Below are positions 48,037-61,300 of a DNA stretch of 64,000 bases, piece by piece. The stretch covers positions 12,181,374 to 12,245,373 of the forward strand of contig CM041198.1 of the NCBI GenBank assembly GCA_023078555.1. Reading direction: 5' to 3'. Both the position numbers and the translations under genes were made by a program. The DNA comes from Ulva prolifera (Eukaryota; Chlorophyta; Ulvophyceae; Ulvales; Ulvaceae). The notes under the pieces are model-generated. The model ran no database searches. It worked only from the letters and a program-made list of their open reading frames with translations, and had not been told where the DNA came from. The first letter of the stretch is position 1. Each line of letters opens with the position of its first letter.

Positions 48037-50110
48037 GTTTCATTGGCTCCATGCTGAACTGTCGTGATGGGTCTTCTGACATTGAAGTTGGGCATGCTGC
48101 ATGTGTTCCCGTCCTGTGCAGGCACGATGCGCGAGATCCTGTGGGTTTAGTACATGTAAGCCGACAGCTCCACAGGTCGGTTAAAAGCGACCATCTGTCT
48201 CTGCTATGCATCGTCGCCATCTGTTTGAATCCTTCAATGCAGCCGGAACTACGTCATATCATACTGTCCTGATTGCTGCAAAGCATCGCCTGAATGAATG
48301 CAGACCTCGGAATTGATGGGTCAGGCCAGTGAGGCTGTGTAAGCAAAGCTGCAGTGCATACACGACTGTCACGTCTGAGAAGTGGCATGCGTGCATAGTG
48401 AAGCTGGCACGGGAATAGTTTTGAATGGCAATTCGGCCAGTGGCACTTCGCGCATTCCATCTTTTTGGCACCTCTCTGGAGATCCTTTCATGGTAGGATA
48501 TTTGCCATCGTGCGGTATTGGTTAACGACCCCGAGGCTGGTGGGTTGCATGCATGGCTGTGCTGCCGGCCACATGCGCTTTGCCTGGAGACGTAGCACAG
48601 CTACTTGTACATATGCTAGCATGAGCTTGGCAGAGAGTACGCTGTGCACTGCGCAGGTGCGAGTGCCGCAGATCAGTCTCTGATTGACTAACTAGACATG
48701 GCCATGCTGCCACTAGTACTGCTGGCTACTGCTGGGCTGGGCCGCAGGTGCTGGGGACTACTGCGGGAGGTGCTAGACAGTGATGAGGACGACCATGTTC
48801 TGTGCTGCTGGCATGTCGATCCCGACAGAGCGTGCTCAGCGACCTGGTGCGCCTGAGTGCCGGCTGAATTGCTGATGGGCCAACGTGCACAAGAGGATGA
48901 GGTGGAGGGTTCAGAAATTGAGTTTTTTGCGCAGGTGTGTTTGAACTCTGGAGTACGGAGAAATGTTGACACTATGTGCAGGATGCTGTGGCAGTTGGTT
49001 GTGTAGCAGTCGGCCGATTTTGCGAAAGACAAGGCCAGTCGGGTGAGCATACAGCCGGCAACAGTGCGGCAGATGCTGCTCCCCGAACCCCATGCTAGCC
49101 TCAGGCTGCGCTTCACCTTGGCTGTAAGCCGTAATTGCTGGTATGGATGGGGATGGCTTAGATCTTCGTTGAGGGTCCAGTGGCGTTCCAGCGGCCCGAC
49201 GGTGCTGAAGGGCCGGAGCTGTGGGGACCGCGCATGTGCAGAGCAATCGGTGGTCGCCCAGCGGACGGCGTAGGTCATCAAGAACATGGGGAGGGCATCG
49301 CGTCGTCAACCTCAGCAGTAGGGATGAGTGACACATGCTTCCATATGTGCAGCATGGTGTTGCCAGATATGTGGAGAACAGAGGAGGCAACGCTTACCTC
49401 GATGGGGTGGACTTTTGCAGAGTTCAGCCATGTGCAGCGACGCAAGCCCCCAAAGCGACCGCAAACGGTTTCATCTTGTCCCTCTCAGGGCGTCGGCCCT
49501 CCATCGGCAGACGTACCTTCACTACAGCTCTACCCCACCGCTCAGTAGAGCAGATCAGCTTCCCGGTCGCAATGCTGCCCTGCAACTGCGAGAGCGACAA
49601 CTACTGCGATGCTGCCCACGCGATGGTCTGCAATCCAATTGCCAACTTGTTGCAGCTGAACTATGCTCAACACAGAACCGCTGCCGCTAGATTCTTGCAC
49701 TGCAATGGCTAGCAGCCATGATACGGCCAATGTTACGCTGGCGCATCAGCTAACTTGGACCACTTTGCCAAAGCTTTCTTTACAATGCCTGCTCGCCGAA
49801 GCGGCTACCTTTATATTTGCAGGATATGCAGCAACACCAAGCCAAACTGCAGACACACATGAGGTGGGCTGCGTGGCTCAGCCCGATACACTTGGTGAAT
49901 GGCGAGTGCGTAGCCTGGGGCGGCCGTGGCGTGCCCGTCGGGGCCCTGGAGCGGTCTGGTACGGGCTTTGGATGGGCCCGGGTCCGCGGCGGTACAACAA
50001 CTGCGCTGCGGCTGTGTCGGCAGGTTCGGGTTTTGGGCCGGGGCCACCGCCATCGGGTAGCCACGCCGAGCAGCCTCTGGTAGGCCCGCCTCGGGCACGG
50101 GTCGCACACT
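48037..50110. other. About 2 kb unassigned, possible unrecognised exons
   Basis: No known family seen. Two spots have some coding character on the plus strand: an ATG at 48700 followed by a hydrophobic stretch (MAMLPLVLLATAGLGRR) and an acidic DSDEDD, and EVEGSEIEFFAQ just before a GT at 48935. They could not be joined into a frame. From about 49880 the sequence is GC-rich and probably belongs to the repeat island on the right. Confidence 0.3.
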
Positions 50111-50253
50111 TGTGGGCTGGGGTGGGTGTTACAAGGATAACGGTGGTGAGGCAGGCAGCACTGCGAGAGCAACAAGCAGGTCAAGAACACAACCAGCAAC
50201 CCGGTACCGGTACGTCATGCGCCATCGCTCCCGCCACACCCACGCAACGCAGG

Positions 50254-50521
50254 GTCCAATGGGTTGAGGACGGATTAAAAGCTACCCCCTCCGTTTCAGG
50301 AGGTCGTGGGTTTGATTCTGCGTGCGCTTTGGGGAATCGAAACGACCGTACGTGACCACCTCGCTTAGCACAGGAGGAGGCCCTGTGAGTTGCGTACGGT
50401 CGTCTGAGGGGGGTTTCCAGGTGGTTTACCCCTTCGGCATACGTGGTCCCGTTAATTTGGAGTTGTCAATGTCCAATAGGATTCGGCTCAGTAAATTCAG
50501 ATTTGCGTTACTTTACTTTAC
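50254..50521 (+). mobile_element. SINE family member, copy 2
   Basis: GTCCAATGGGTTGAGGACGG head, B-box GGGTTTGATTC at 50308-50318 (one change from consensus), CTTAGCACAGGAGGAGGCCC, TTTCCAGGTGGTTTACCCCT. The 3' end is GTAAATTCAGATTTGCG plus TTACTTTACTTTAC. It abuts the CA microsatellite. Confidence 0.85.
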
Positions 50522-50552
50522 GCACACACAACCCATAACGCCCCCAACATAC

Positions 50553-51639
<1,087 letters not shown>

Positions 51640-51943
51640 AATGCCTGTCCCCCACACGACGAAGCCGCGCCCGGGACGGCGCCACCCGGGGCCACCTGAC
51701 TGGGCCACACGACGGTCTGGGGCCCCCGCCCCAAACCCCAACCCACATACAGACCCGCAGCGCAGCCCGCCCGGCGTGCACCGCACTGCACCAGGGACAA
51801 GGCTGTTCCTAATTAGTCCTCCCTCCCACCGGCAATGCAATCGACATTCATTCCGCGTCCCCATCAGAGCCGGGCGTCCAGGAGCCAGAGGCGATTGGTT
51901 GTTGACGTCGAGCAGGCGGGGATCCCGAAGGACGCTTCGCCGC

Positions 51944-52570
51944 TCAGGCCGGATGGCCAGTGAGCGGCGAGAGGCCATCGGACAGGACTGTGAGTCCCGC
52001 CAAAACTGCGTTGCCTGCGTGACTTGCCATCAGCGGAGCCGCAGCGTGGACCTGGCGAGCACCTGCACGGCAGAGCGTCGTGGAGGGATCGCGCATCGCA
52101 TTCTCGAGGAATCGCCGCTGCGGGGCTGCGCCAGACCCAGCCACATCAGCAAGCCTATTGAGGAACGCAACGGCGGCCGGGCCGACTCGTCCACTTGTCT
52201 CATGCAATAGCGGGATTAGCGTGAACGCGCCCGCGCCGGCCCGGCCGCACTTTTCGCATTTACCCTGGTCGGCGGCCCCTATGGAGGCACCGTCGTGGAG
52301 CGCCGCTGCACAGACATTTGAGGCAGCCAGAGGGTGGGTGACACACACGTCACAGATCACCGGCGGGCCCAAAGTGATTGCCAGGACGTCGCCCCGCAAT
52401 GCGGGGCTGCGGGAGCGGGGGCAGCCGCCGACCGGGCGGCCTGTGCCAGATCCGACCGCTCCGGCGCTTGCGGCACAACCTGCGAGGGTGTGGGATAGCC
52501 GACACAGCAAGCGTGGCTGCGCCGGACGCTGCCGCGGCGTCACCGGAAGACGCGAGGACGGCGGCATATG
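51944..52570 (-). pseudogene. LINE ORF2 C-terminal fragment, same subfamily as 1260-3640
   Basis: Open minus-strand frame with RGDVLAI, then VTHPLAASNVCAAALHDGAS, then HETSGRVGPAAVAFLNRLAD and RRFLENAMRDPSTTLCRAG. These align with the plus-strand LINE near 3180-3540. At the position where that copy has its second TGA, this one has TGT (Cys). The frame continues past the point where the other copy stops, to PLMASHAGNAVLAG. 5'-truncated at about 52600, directly beside R1 copy e in divergent orientation. Confidence 0.8.
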
Positions 52571-52624
52571 TGCGGGGGAGCTTTCCTGGGTCCAAGCTGG
52601 GGTGGATTTATACGTGTTTTTGTA

Positions 52625-53085
52625 TTACAAAGACAAAGTCGGAGTGGCCGGTAGCACCGCCAGGGTAACGAACAAGCATGCCAGCGCCACCAGTGCATGC
52701 ATGACAGCAGATGCCAACTCGCGTCGAGCCCGGCCACGGCGCCCTAGGACAGCATGACATACACACACCGAACACGCGCATGCACGCACGCCCACACACC
52801 CACTCAGTCCCACACCCACACTCTCGCGCCCCACTCCAACCACTAGCCCCAAACACACACATCACCGGGCCTTCACAAAGAATGACCCCGCCGCCTTCAC
52901 GGCCACGGTGGCCCAAGCTGCCAGCCCGGCCGCCGCTGGCCCAACCTTCAAGAAGTCGGGGGTCCCCCTCCCCCCCCGCCAGCCTCCTCCCACATGCAAT
53001 CCTACGCGCAACCAGGGCAGCGCCAGAGCGGCACAGCAGCACAGCGGCGCCGTCAACTGCCGGCGGCGCTGTCAACTGCCGGCAT
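52625..53085 (+). repeat. R1 dispersed repeat, copy e
   Basis: Left end ACAAAGACAAAGTCGGAGTG then GTAGCACCGCCAGGGTAACG. CA-rich middle (52755-52860). Right part GGCCACGGTGGCCCAAGCTG then CAGCCCGGCCGCCGCTGGCC. It is the copy most like copy a. It ends in a short direct duplication, GTCAACTGCCGGC (53047-53083). Confidence 0.75.
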
Positions 53086-53118
53086 GCTGGGGCCAAAGCC
53101 TGCCCACGCCTCCTGCAT

Positions 53119-53393
53119 TGTCCAATGGGTGGAGGACGGTATAAAAGCTACCCACTCCGGTTCAGGGGGTCGTGGGTTCGATTCTGCGCGCGCTCTGGGG
53201 AATCGAAACGGCCATGCGTGACCGCCTCGCTTAGCACAGGAGGAGGCCCTGTGAGTTGCGTACGGTCGTCCGAGTGGGGTTTCCAGGTGGTTTACCAGTA
53301 CCCCTTCGGCATATGTGGTCCCATTAACTCGGAGTTGTCAATATTCAATAGGATACGGCTCAGTAAATTCAGATTTACTCCACTTTGCTTTAC
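53119..53393 (+). mobile_element. SINE family member, copy 3
   Basis: GTCCAATGGGTGGAGGACGG head, B-box GGGTTCGATTC at 53174-53184, CTTAGCACAGGAGGAGGCCC, TTTCCAGGTGGTTTACC with a small insertion, and a tail TTTACTCCACTTTGCTTTAC (degenerate TTTAC repeats). It lies about 30 bp after R1 copy e. Confidence 0.85.
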
Positions 53394-53519
53394 GCGGTCC
53401 ACGTGGCGGCGCGTCTGTGCTGTGTTCGGGTGTCTGAGCATGCGGGGAGACTGCTGCAGGTGAGCCGACGCGTGGCGGCCGGTAAAGCCCCCGCACATGC
53501 ATCCGAAGGCCAGCGAGCG

Positions 53520-53665
53520 GAGTGAGGGCGGGGATGTGGCCGGCGGCCCGCCGCTCAGGCCGGATGGCCAGGCAGCGGCGAGAGGTCATCACACGGGACT
53601 GTCAGTCCGGGCCCGTCAAAACTGCCTTGCCCGCGTGGCGTCCCATGAGCAAGGCAGCAAGCTGC
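53520..53665 (-). mobile_element. LINE 3'-end fragment
   Basis: Minus-strand match to the LINE 3' end: ATGGGACGCCACGCGGGCAA, then GACTGACAGTCCCGTGTGAT, then CTCGCCGCTG and GGCCTGAGCGGCG. It corresponds to plus-strand 3550-3640 and to 52035-51945. Confidence 0.7.
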
Positions 53666-53905
53666 GGGTCTTTGTGTGTGGAGGTGCATGTGTGGGGGTG
53701 CTGTTGGGGTATGTGCCGGAGGAGCTGTCGGTGTCTGTGTGTGTTGGGGTGGGCGATTTTGGGTTCCACTTGCGCTGGCTGCGGCTGTGGTGCGGGTACG
53801 TGGTTGTGTTCTTGCGATGCTTGCTGCATTCATGGTCCTGCCCACCTCGCCGCCTTTCTGTGTCCTTGCGACGTACACCGGAGGCCTGATGTCCGCACAG
53901 TTCGC
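53666..53905 (-). repeat. R1 dispersed repeat, copy f (partial)
   Basis: Minus-strand sequence begins TACGTCGCAAGGACACAGAA, then GGCGGCGAGGTGGGCAGGAC and AAGAACACAACC, comparable with copies c and d, then a CA-rich middle reaching the LINE fragment at 53665. The right third of R1 is missing. Confidence 0.5.
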
Positions 53906-55496
53906 AAGCAGGAACGAGCATGTGCGGTGCACTGGCCGCGCCCGGTGCACTGCATTCAACTATAGACGCCTGATGCTCAGGCCGATGACCTTGTGGGTTT
54001 GGCGGTAAGCTCGATTTGTATCACATATGGCGGGGCCAGTGGCATGTGGGGAGTGCGGACGGATGCACTAGATGCATTGGTACGAAAGAGAGCGGTGCTG
54101 CGAGGGCCCTGTCCACTGCATGGCGCAAACACGATGGCTTGCCATCAACTCTGCGGCGCCGCCCCAAGGCGACGCCGACATCCAGGCGCTGACCGGGACC
54201 CACAAGGAACATCGCCCGAGGCTCATGATCATGCTTGCTGCGTGGTCAAGCAGATGGAACATAAAGCTCGTTGCATGATGGTTCTGAACGTACGTAACTT
54301 CATTGATCAATGCTGCATTTGTCGACCTTAGGCATGCATAAAGAAAATGCGTGTACGTGCTGTAAATGCGTACGCCCGCATGCGACTGAAAAATGAGTGC
54401 CGACAGTCATCATCAGGCAGATTGAACTTGGGAAGTCGGATCTGCCGCTTCGAACAAGCATTAGAGACACACAGTATTGAAATGTGCATCATCGCGGTAT
54501 ACGGCGCGCTCGCCAGCTGCTCCGGTGATCATGGCGGCAAGCATCTTTATGCCACCACTCGAACTGCGAGCTTGAATCTCCTTGCCATGTACAGCACTTG
54601 AACGCTATAACCACGGACAACGTGACCTGCACAAGCTCACGTCCAGAACAAAAGCTGTATAATGATGTCTTGCAATCTCCCGATGTGCGTATGGAATCGT
54701 CACTCTGTGTATGGTAGACAAATTCCTCATCCAGTTCTTTCGGCGTATATACCACGCACACCACTGTCCACCTGTAGTCACATACATGTGAAGATTGGGC
54801 GCACGTGGACCCACACTGCAATCGCCCCAAAACTGAGCCGCGAAACCTGTGTCGATTCCTTGGGGACAGCTGAATGTTCACTTGGAACCAACGTGGTTGA
54901 TATAGATGCCCTCGTTCCACGGTCGGCAGTAACTCACTCGTACAGAATCTTGCAATCACCCTCCAAGCCAAGTCACAGGCGAGCACTGTTTTCGACTGTC
55001 CGTGGATGCATGACAGCGTAGAAGAACTAAGAACAAGCTTAAGACAATATGGCATCCATTTCTTCGCAGATTCACCGATTCGGCGTTCCAATCAGTGCGC
55101 CCGCTCGGGTGCGTTTCCGTCGGAGGAATGTGGTTTGGGATCACGTGCAAGCTACTGCATGCTGCATGTCCCTGAATCACAGTCTTTCCTGAAAATCTTC
55201 TGCTGCCCACGACGGACGGTGGCTACCTGCCTTGCGTTTGCTTTGCGTGCGTGTAGTCGCATGCCTGCGCACGCACTTGAGCAGGTGCAAGAGTCCATCA
55301 TAGCCATGACGAGCAGCGCGTTCCACATGCTGTCTCCATGAACGCAGCTTAGTTTCGCTGTTTCCGGTCTCCACGAGCTGTATTGTGTCATTACCACGAA
55401 CATCACGCCATGTATATTTGCGAGGCGACTTCTCCGAGCCGTGCTTCTGCCTAAGTTTGAGGTACGCATCACAACCAATTTGACACTTTTTTGCAG
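53906..55496. other. Intergenic; must contain the first exon(s) of carbonic anhydrase
   Basis: No gene recognised. A 200-codon minus-strand frame (55091-54489) lacks an ATG at its start and any family resemblance. The start codon and transit peptide of the carbonic anhydrase gene must lie in the right part, because the first recognised exon has an acceptor (TTTGCAG) at 55496. Confidence 0.35.
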
Positions 55497-57001
55497 CGGA
55501 AGAATGTTTGCGCCAAGGCCACACCTGATGGGGTGACAAGTAAGCAAGCTCGTATCTTGGAGCATTTACAGCAGGACAGGGATGTTACCGACAGCGAAAG
55601 CCGCCGTGGGCTGCTCACTGGCACCGCAGCTGGAGTGCTTGGAGGATGTATGTGTGGCATCTGTGGTGCATCCCCTGTGCAGGCTGCTGCGCCTGGAGAC
55701 TGGGGCTACAGTGCGTCATCCTGCCTTGCATACACTGAGCATTGTGCCCTATGCCACTACAATTTGCCAAGGACCGTTTGAGATCATTTGATGATACTAC
55801 CCTCAAATCAACGGCACCTGAAGGTATTCTGAACCTCCTTCTGGGATGCAGCACCAAAGCAAATTATCATTCAACAGGCTGGGCCCTACGCATGGGGTGC
55901 GACATGCGCAGTTGGGGAAAATCAGTCGCCAGTCGACCTGCCATTCACCAAGCAGCCATGCTCGACCAAAGACATCCGTGACACACCCTCACAGCGGATT
56001 ACTACTCGTTACCGCATGACAGAGAAGTGCTGCATCACCAATGGGGGCCATGGAACGATGCAGGTGCGACTTGTGTAAAGGTCGCTGGCGCATGTACCGT
56101 GTGCAACAGTGCCACGTTGATAACGCTTGTATTACTTGTGCTATGGATCATGGCAATCACTCAGAATCAATGAAGCAGGACCTGGCGCTGATGCAATCTC
56201 GTGTGATTGCAGGTCAATTTCCCTGAGAACTCATGTGGCACCATCATTGGGAACAAGAAGCTGGAGCTACTTCAGTTCCACTTCCATACCCCTTCTGAGC
56301 ATGCTCTCAATGGCAAGCGCTTTGCAATGGAGGCTCACTTGGTGCACCGGGAGGTTGGCACAGACAATCTCACGGTGCTCGGTGTGATGATCATGCGTGG
56401 AAAGGGGGCGCCTAGCAACCCATGCCTGCGGAAGGCGCTTGATCTCGCACCGGAGAAGGGTGGAAAGGTGGGCGTAACTTCTGAGCACTTCATTCCATCA
56501 TGCGCACCTGCATTGCCTCTCATGTGAACTGCACCAATCGGAAGGTCTGGCAGGGCCTCTCACTTTGACAGCGAGACATGTGACCACACCCACATCCGTG
56601 CTCTCGGCAGTATCAAACGAGGTTGCCGGTCGCTGCAGTGCTGTGCAAGCTTGACATACACTGTGCAGGCATCTCTTGCTTTGGCCATGCGCAGCGACAG
56701 TGACAAGAAAAGCAGACCTGACATGCAGATATGCAATGAGAAAACTAACTTCAATCCTGTGGACCTACTTCCGGCTACTTTCCTGGAAGGGCGCAGGTCA
56801 TACCTGAACTACCGAGGCTCCCTGACGACCCCTCCATGCACAGAGGGCGTCAACTGGTATGTCTACACTGACCCAATAACCGTCGCAGATGAAGATATCT
56901 TTGACTTCATCGAGTGGTGTGGCAATGGCACAGTCGCGTTCAATGCCCGCCCACTGTATCCTCTGAATGACCGAGAGTGGACCCTTTACAAGGAGGGCTA
57001 G
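55497..57001 (+). CDS. CAH3: Alpha carbonic anhydrase, thylakoid-lumen type (5' exon unresolved)
   Basis: Hydrates CO2 / dehydrates bicarbonate with a zinc hydroxide. Exons 55497-55710, 55852-56063, 56213-56467 and 56669-57001 join in frame (337 residues plus an unseen N-terminus; stop TAG). A bipartite plastid signal is suggested by SESRRGLLTG (Arg pair at 55602-55607), a hydrophobic Gly/Ala/Cys stretch and an AxA-like site PVQA before APGDWGY. This is a twin-arginine lumenal signal as in Chlamydomonas CAH3. Enzyme motifs: CAVGENQSPVDLPF, NGGHGTMQVNFPE and LELLQFHFHTPSEH with the first two zinc His. The third His is in EAHLVH, and the substrate-pocket block is GSLTTPPCTEGVNWYV. Residues NGGHGTMQVNF and LELLQFHFH are characteristic of the CAH3 clade. 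Lumenal CAs of this type supply CO2 from bicarbonate in the carbon-concentrating mechanism or support photosystem II; this is known from the family, not shown here. Confidence 0.93.
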
Positions 57002-58385
57002 GTCAGGCTAGGCAGCCAGTAGTGGCACGTGCGAGAACGTGGTAGGCAGCTGAGGCTTGGAGATTGATGGTGTAGACGCATATTCAGTGGGGCTCAGTGG
57101 GCCAGCTGGTATGCTGATGAGGTGGCTTAACCCCAGGTCCTGGGGGCGACGTACGAGTGACCAGTGCGTGGTACAGGCAGAAGATATGATTGCGCACAGA
57201 GGCGAAAACTCCTGGTAAATGTGATCTCGTGACAAACGTCATTCAGGAAATACCATAGTTGCGTGCACGTGGAGGCTGTGTACAGACCTGGCCTGAGTTA
57301 TCTGAGGCCAAATTTTCTGGCAGTTGTCATCGTGCGACACTCAACGTCATTTGGGACACGCCGTGGTTGCGTGCACAAGGAGGCTCTGGTTAGACTTGAG
57401 TTGTCTCTTAGAAAGGCGGCGACCGAGAAGGCAAGTGTCCTAGTGTGTGTCAGAATGTGTAAGTGATAACTTGTGTCCACAATTGTGCCGGGTTTGCAGC
57501 GTTGAGGACGTGAATGTTAGTCTCTGAAATCTAGATTGCGGGCCGCAGTTTGCGGCCCGAGGATGTCACACGCATCACGTACTCTGTGACTGAGCGACAT
57601 TGATTAATCGGGTACTAACCTGGCCGAATATATAATGTTCATGTATAGTGATATAATAGCAAGACCAACAGAATTTTCACTGCCTGTACATTGATGCTTG
57701 CACTCGCAAACTTCGAAAGAGGAGGTGGTTGACTGTGATTCGAAAGGGATGCGCTGTGGTGTGCGGAGCGTCACATTGCAGCTACGCGGGTGCGCGCGCG
57801 CAGCAGCAGCAGCTACATACGGCGGCACATTGGCCACCGTTCGCAATACGTAGGCTTTGAAAGATCATCAGCCAAGGTGAAATATTAGGAACACTACATT
57901 CTCGCGAATGTTAAGTCCTCGGTCGTGGCGGGACCTGCTCTGCAAACAGCTTGTGGAATCCGCCTGACTGTTCCACGCGGTTGCACACCGAAGCCGTTAT
58001 GTCAAACAACTGAACGTGCAATCAACGAGACCAACGCTCAGCCAGCGATGATAAAACAGTCATGCAATTGGGTAGGAATGTGGGTAGTCGATGGTTTTGA
58101 ACATTTTCAGGTGTCCCCGTGGTGCAGGTCATGACTGTCTTCTGCATGCAGTCATGTGCAGTGGCGTGAATGACTTTCGCTTCTAGACAACAGCAGCCGT
58201 CCTGTATGCGCTGAACATTCAAAGGTCCAGCCTGACTGATAGTTGGAGCTACATAGACAGACTATCAGCTTTGCTTTACTCTGTTTCAAAATTGCCATCA
58301 GCGTGTGTCTGGAAGACCAGCTACATTTGAAGTCGTCGCTGCACAACGTTGGGTTGTCCAGGTTTCCCAACGAAGGAGAACCAAT
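57002..58385. other. Intergenic, no gene recognised
   Basis: About 1.4 kb between carbonic anhydrase and MAPK15 on the same strand. It contains a small GCGCGCGC / CAGCAGCAGC patch at about 57795-57815 and two similar 60-70 bp stretches (near 57250-57310 and 57340-57400, both with GTTGCGTGCAC(G/A)(T/A)GGAGGCT) that look like a short local duplication. No coding sequence. Confidence 0.4.
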
Positions 58386-61300
58386 ATGAGTGAAGATATT
58401 GACAAAAGAGTGCTGCGGAAGTACGAGATCCGCGAGAAGCTCGGCAAGGGAGTGCGTCACGCATCTGAGCCCAGGCCGATACTAGCATGGAGCCCTTACG
58501 AAGGACTTGTTGAAAGCGCTAAATCGGTTTCTAGAAGTATAAAGGAGTCTATGCTTTCATAGCAATCATACCTCGCTCATGGTCCGCTAATGACAGCGTG
58601 CATTGCAGGCTTACGGTATTGTGTGGCGCGCCATTGACAAGAAAGACAGATCGGTGGTTGCCATAAAGAAGATTTTCGATGCGTTTCAGAATGCCACTGA
58701 TGCGCAAGTATGTTCTCTCGCAACTGTGTTGCCTTCAGATCAGGCGGTCCTGAATGATATGCAAGCAGGTTGACGTGCACGGCCACCATTGTTTCTGTGA
58801 TAGCAGATTATGTGTATCACACAAGCGATTGCAGCACATGATTGCCTGGTACTGCAACTGCCGTGGAAAATATTTCGTCTTGCCTGTAGAGAACTTTCCG
58901 GGAGATCATGTTCCTGCAAGAGCTGGACAACCATGACAACATCATAAGGTGTGTAATGTATTAATTTGCGCTGAATTTTGTACATATCAAGTCCCAAACT
59001 CGGCGTGTTCACGACGGGCCCGGCCACTCGTCGGGCGTCGCATCGCGCTGCTTGTAAACAACCGACAAGCGTGCAAAAAAGATTGACTGGCAGCCAACTC
59101 GGTCCCTCTTGATCGGCGGTTTTCCTGTGCAGACTGCTGAATGTTACAAAAGCGGAGAACGAACGAGACATCTATCTGGTCTTCGAGTACATGGAGACAG
59201 ATTTACATGCCGTACTTCGTGCTAATATATTGGAAGACATTCACAAGCGGTACATCATGTACCAATTATTTCGTTCTCTCAAGTATCTGCACTCAGCCCA
59301 GCTCCTGCATCGTGATGTCAAGGTGTGTGATGCTGTTGCACGTGCCAAATCATCTGTGGGCAACAAGCTATCATAAATGAGAGCAGACTAATAACATTAA
59401 TACCTCAGTGTACAGAAGTTGTGGGAGTCGGCTCGTTGCTGCTGTCTGGACTGATCATGCATGTTTTTTAACAACCATGTATCATTACGCTTCCACTGTT
59501 TGCACAGGGGACCCATACGCACAAGTACTCTGTCTCTTTGTACATCTATAGCGGATATCTGTGCACGTCAAATACTGTCCATTGAGCTGATCCGGTGTGG
59601 TATGTTTGCAGCCGTCTAATTTGCTGCTGAACAGCGAGTGTGTCCTTAAGCTCGCTGACTTTGGACTAGCGAGGTCTCTGGCTGATCTCAAGGCGGATGG
59701 CATGACAAATGCGCAGCTCACTGATTATGTCGCCACCAGATGGTATCGGGCGCCGGAGATTCTTCTTGGCAGTCACAAATACACCTTTGGTGTGGATATG
59801 TGGAGCTGCGGCTGCATTCTCGGCGAGCTCCTCACCGGTCGACCAATATTCCCGGGCAAGTCGACCATGAACCAGCTGGACTTGATATTTGAAGTCACTG
59901 GCGTACCAAGCCCAGAGGAGGCCAGCAGAATTGGCTCTCCGTACTGCTCTCAAATGTTGGAAATGTCTGGTATGCACAAGCGCGTGGTGTAGTTGAATTT
60001 TTATTGTTTGCATTTGCGTATTTGCTGTGCAAATGTGCTGATAGGCGGAGCATGGCAAGCTACAGAGTACTGCATGTTGCCGCTGGACTGGGGGCTAGCT
60101 TTCACTGATGCAGTCAGGACAGGGCAGTTGAACCGCCCAAAAGTACCTGCAGACACAATGCAAGTGCCTTTCACATCATATCACAACAGATGCTTCATCT
60201 GATTGATCCATGAACATGTAGCAGCGTATCCAGGTACACGCCTAGATCAGCCAAAGGATGTTCGGTCGATTTTCCCACAAGCAACTCGAGATGCAGCCGA
60301 TCTGCTGAAAAAGCTCCTAGTCTTTGATCCAGAGAAGAGATTGACAGCTGCTGAAGCGCTTCGGCATCCATATGTTGCAAACTTTCATGATCCTGCAAAC
60401 GAACCACGCTGCTCTCGCCCGGTAACCATCCCCATCAACGACAATGAAAAGGTGCCTCTTACGTTGCTCAGGGAAAATCCTGATTTCAGCTTGCATTTGT
60501 GATGTCGTTGCTTGCTTGTCAAACAAACTTTGATGCATGTGGTGCACACCGCCCGACTTGCCAGTCACCGTAGACGCATACTCTGAGTGCACATGTTGGC
60601 TTAAGTGTTTGCGTATACACTTGAACTTATCTAATGCGGTGGTAGGATGGAGTACACGTGAAGGCTTGACCACTGACTGTTTGCCCAATGTTTTGGGACA
60701 TTCCTGACCGGGTCGCACCAATGTGGGCACCTCGGAGAGTGCAAGATGCCGTTGACGAGCTCTGTTGTTTTTGCAGCGCGCAATCCATGAGTATCGCAAC
60801 CAGCTGTATGAGGAGATAGTGAAACGCAAGAAAGCATTGCGTCGGCAGCAACGGGATGCTTTGCTCGCTCAGCATGGGAATGGCAATGGTACCGACTCCT
60901 CAGGTGGCCGGCCGCCAGAGCAGATGCCGTCAAATGCCAGTGCTGCGTCCACGACCACCCAGCAGCAGCAGAGTAATTACCACCATCAGTCTCACCAGTA
61001 CCAGCAGCACCAGCATCGTGGTCAGTACCCGACACGGTCAGGTGGCCCAAGCTCCAGCTCGCACCGCACTGCTGCGGCAGCATATGCAACAGACAGCAGC
61101 CGTTATGCTGGTGGCAGAGAGCACAGCCGCGGGCATGCATCCCATTCGAGACACCAGCAACATTCTTCTGGGGGTGAATATTACTCGTCAGCACACCCCC
61201 CAGGCGCCCAATATGGCACTGCAGTTGGGTATGCGTCGCGGCATGCGCACACAAGGTCCAACCACGAGATGGCTCCCAGCCCCCATGAGCGTGCCATGAA

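Noticed and set aside
54489-55091. 200-codon minus-strand frame
   Set aside because: No ATG at its start, no recognisable motif, overlapping equally long plus-strand frames. Kept only as a comment.
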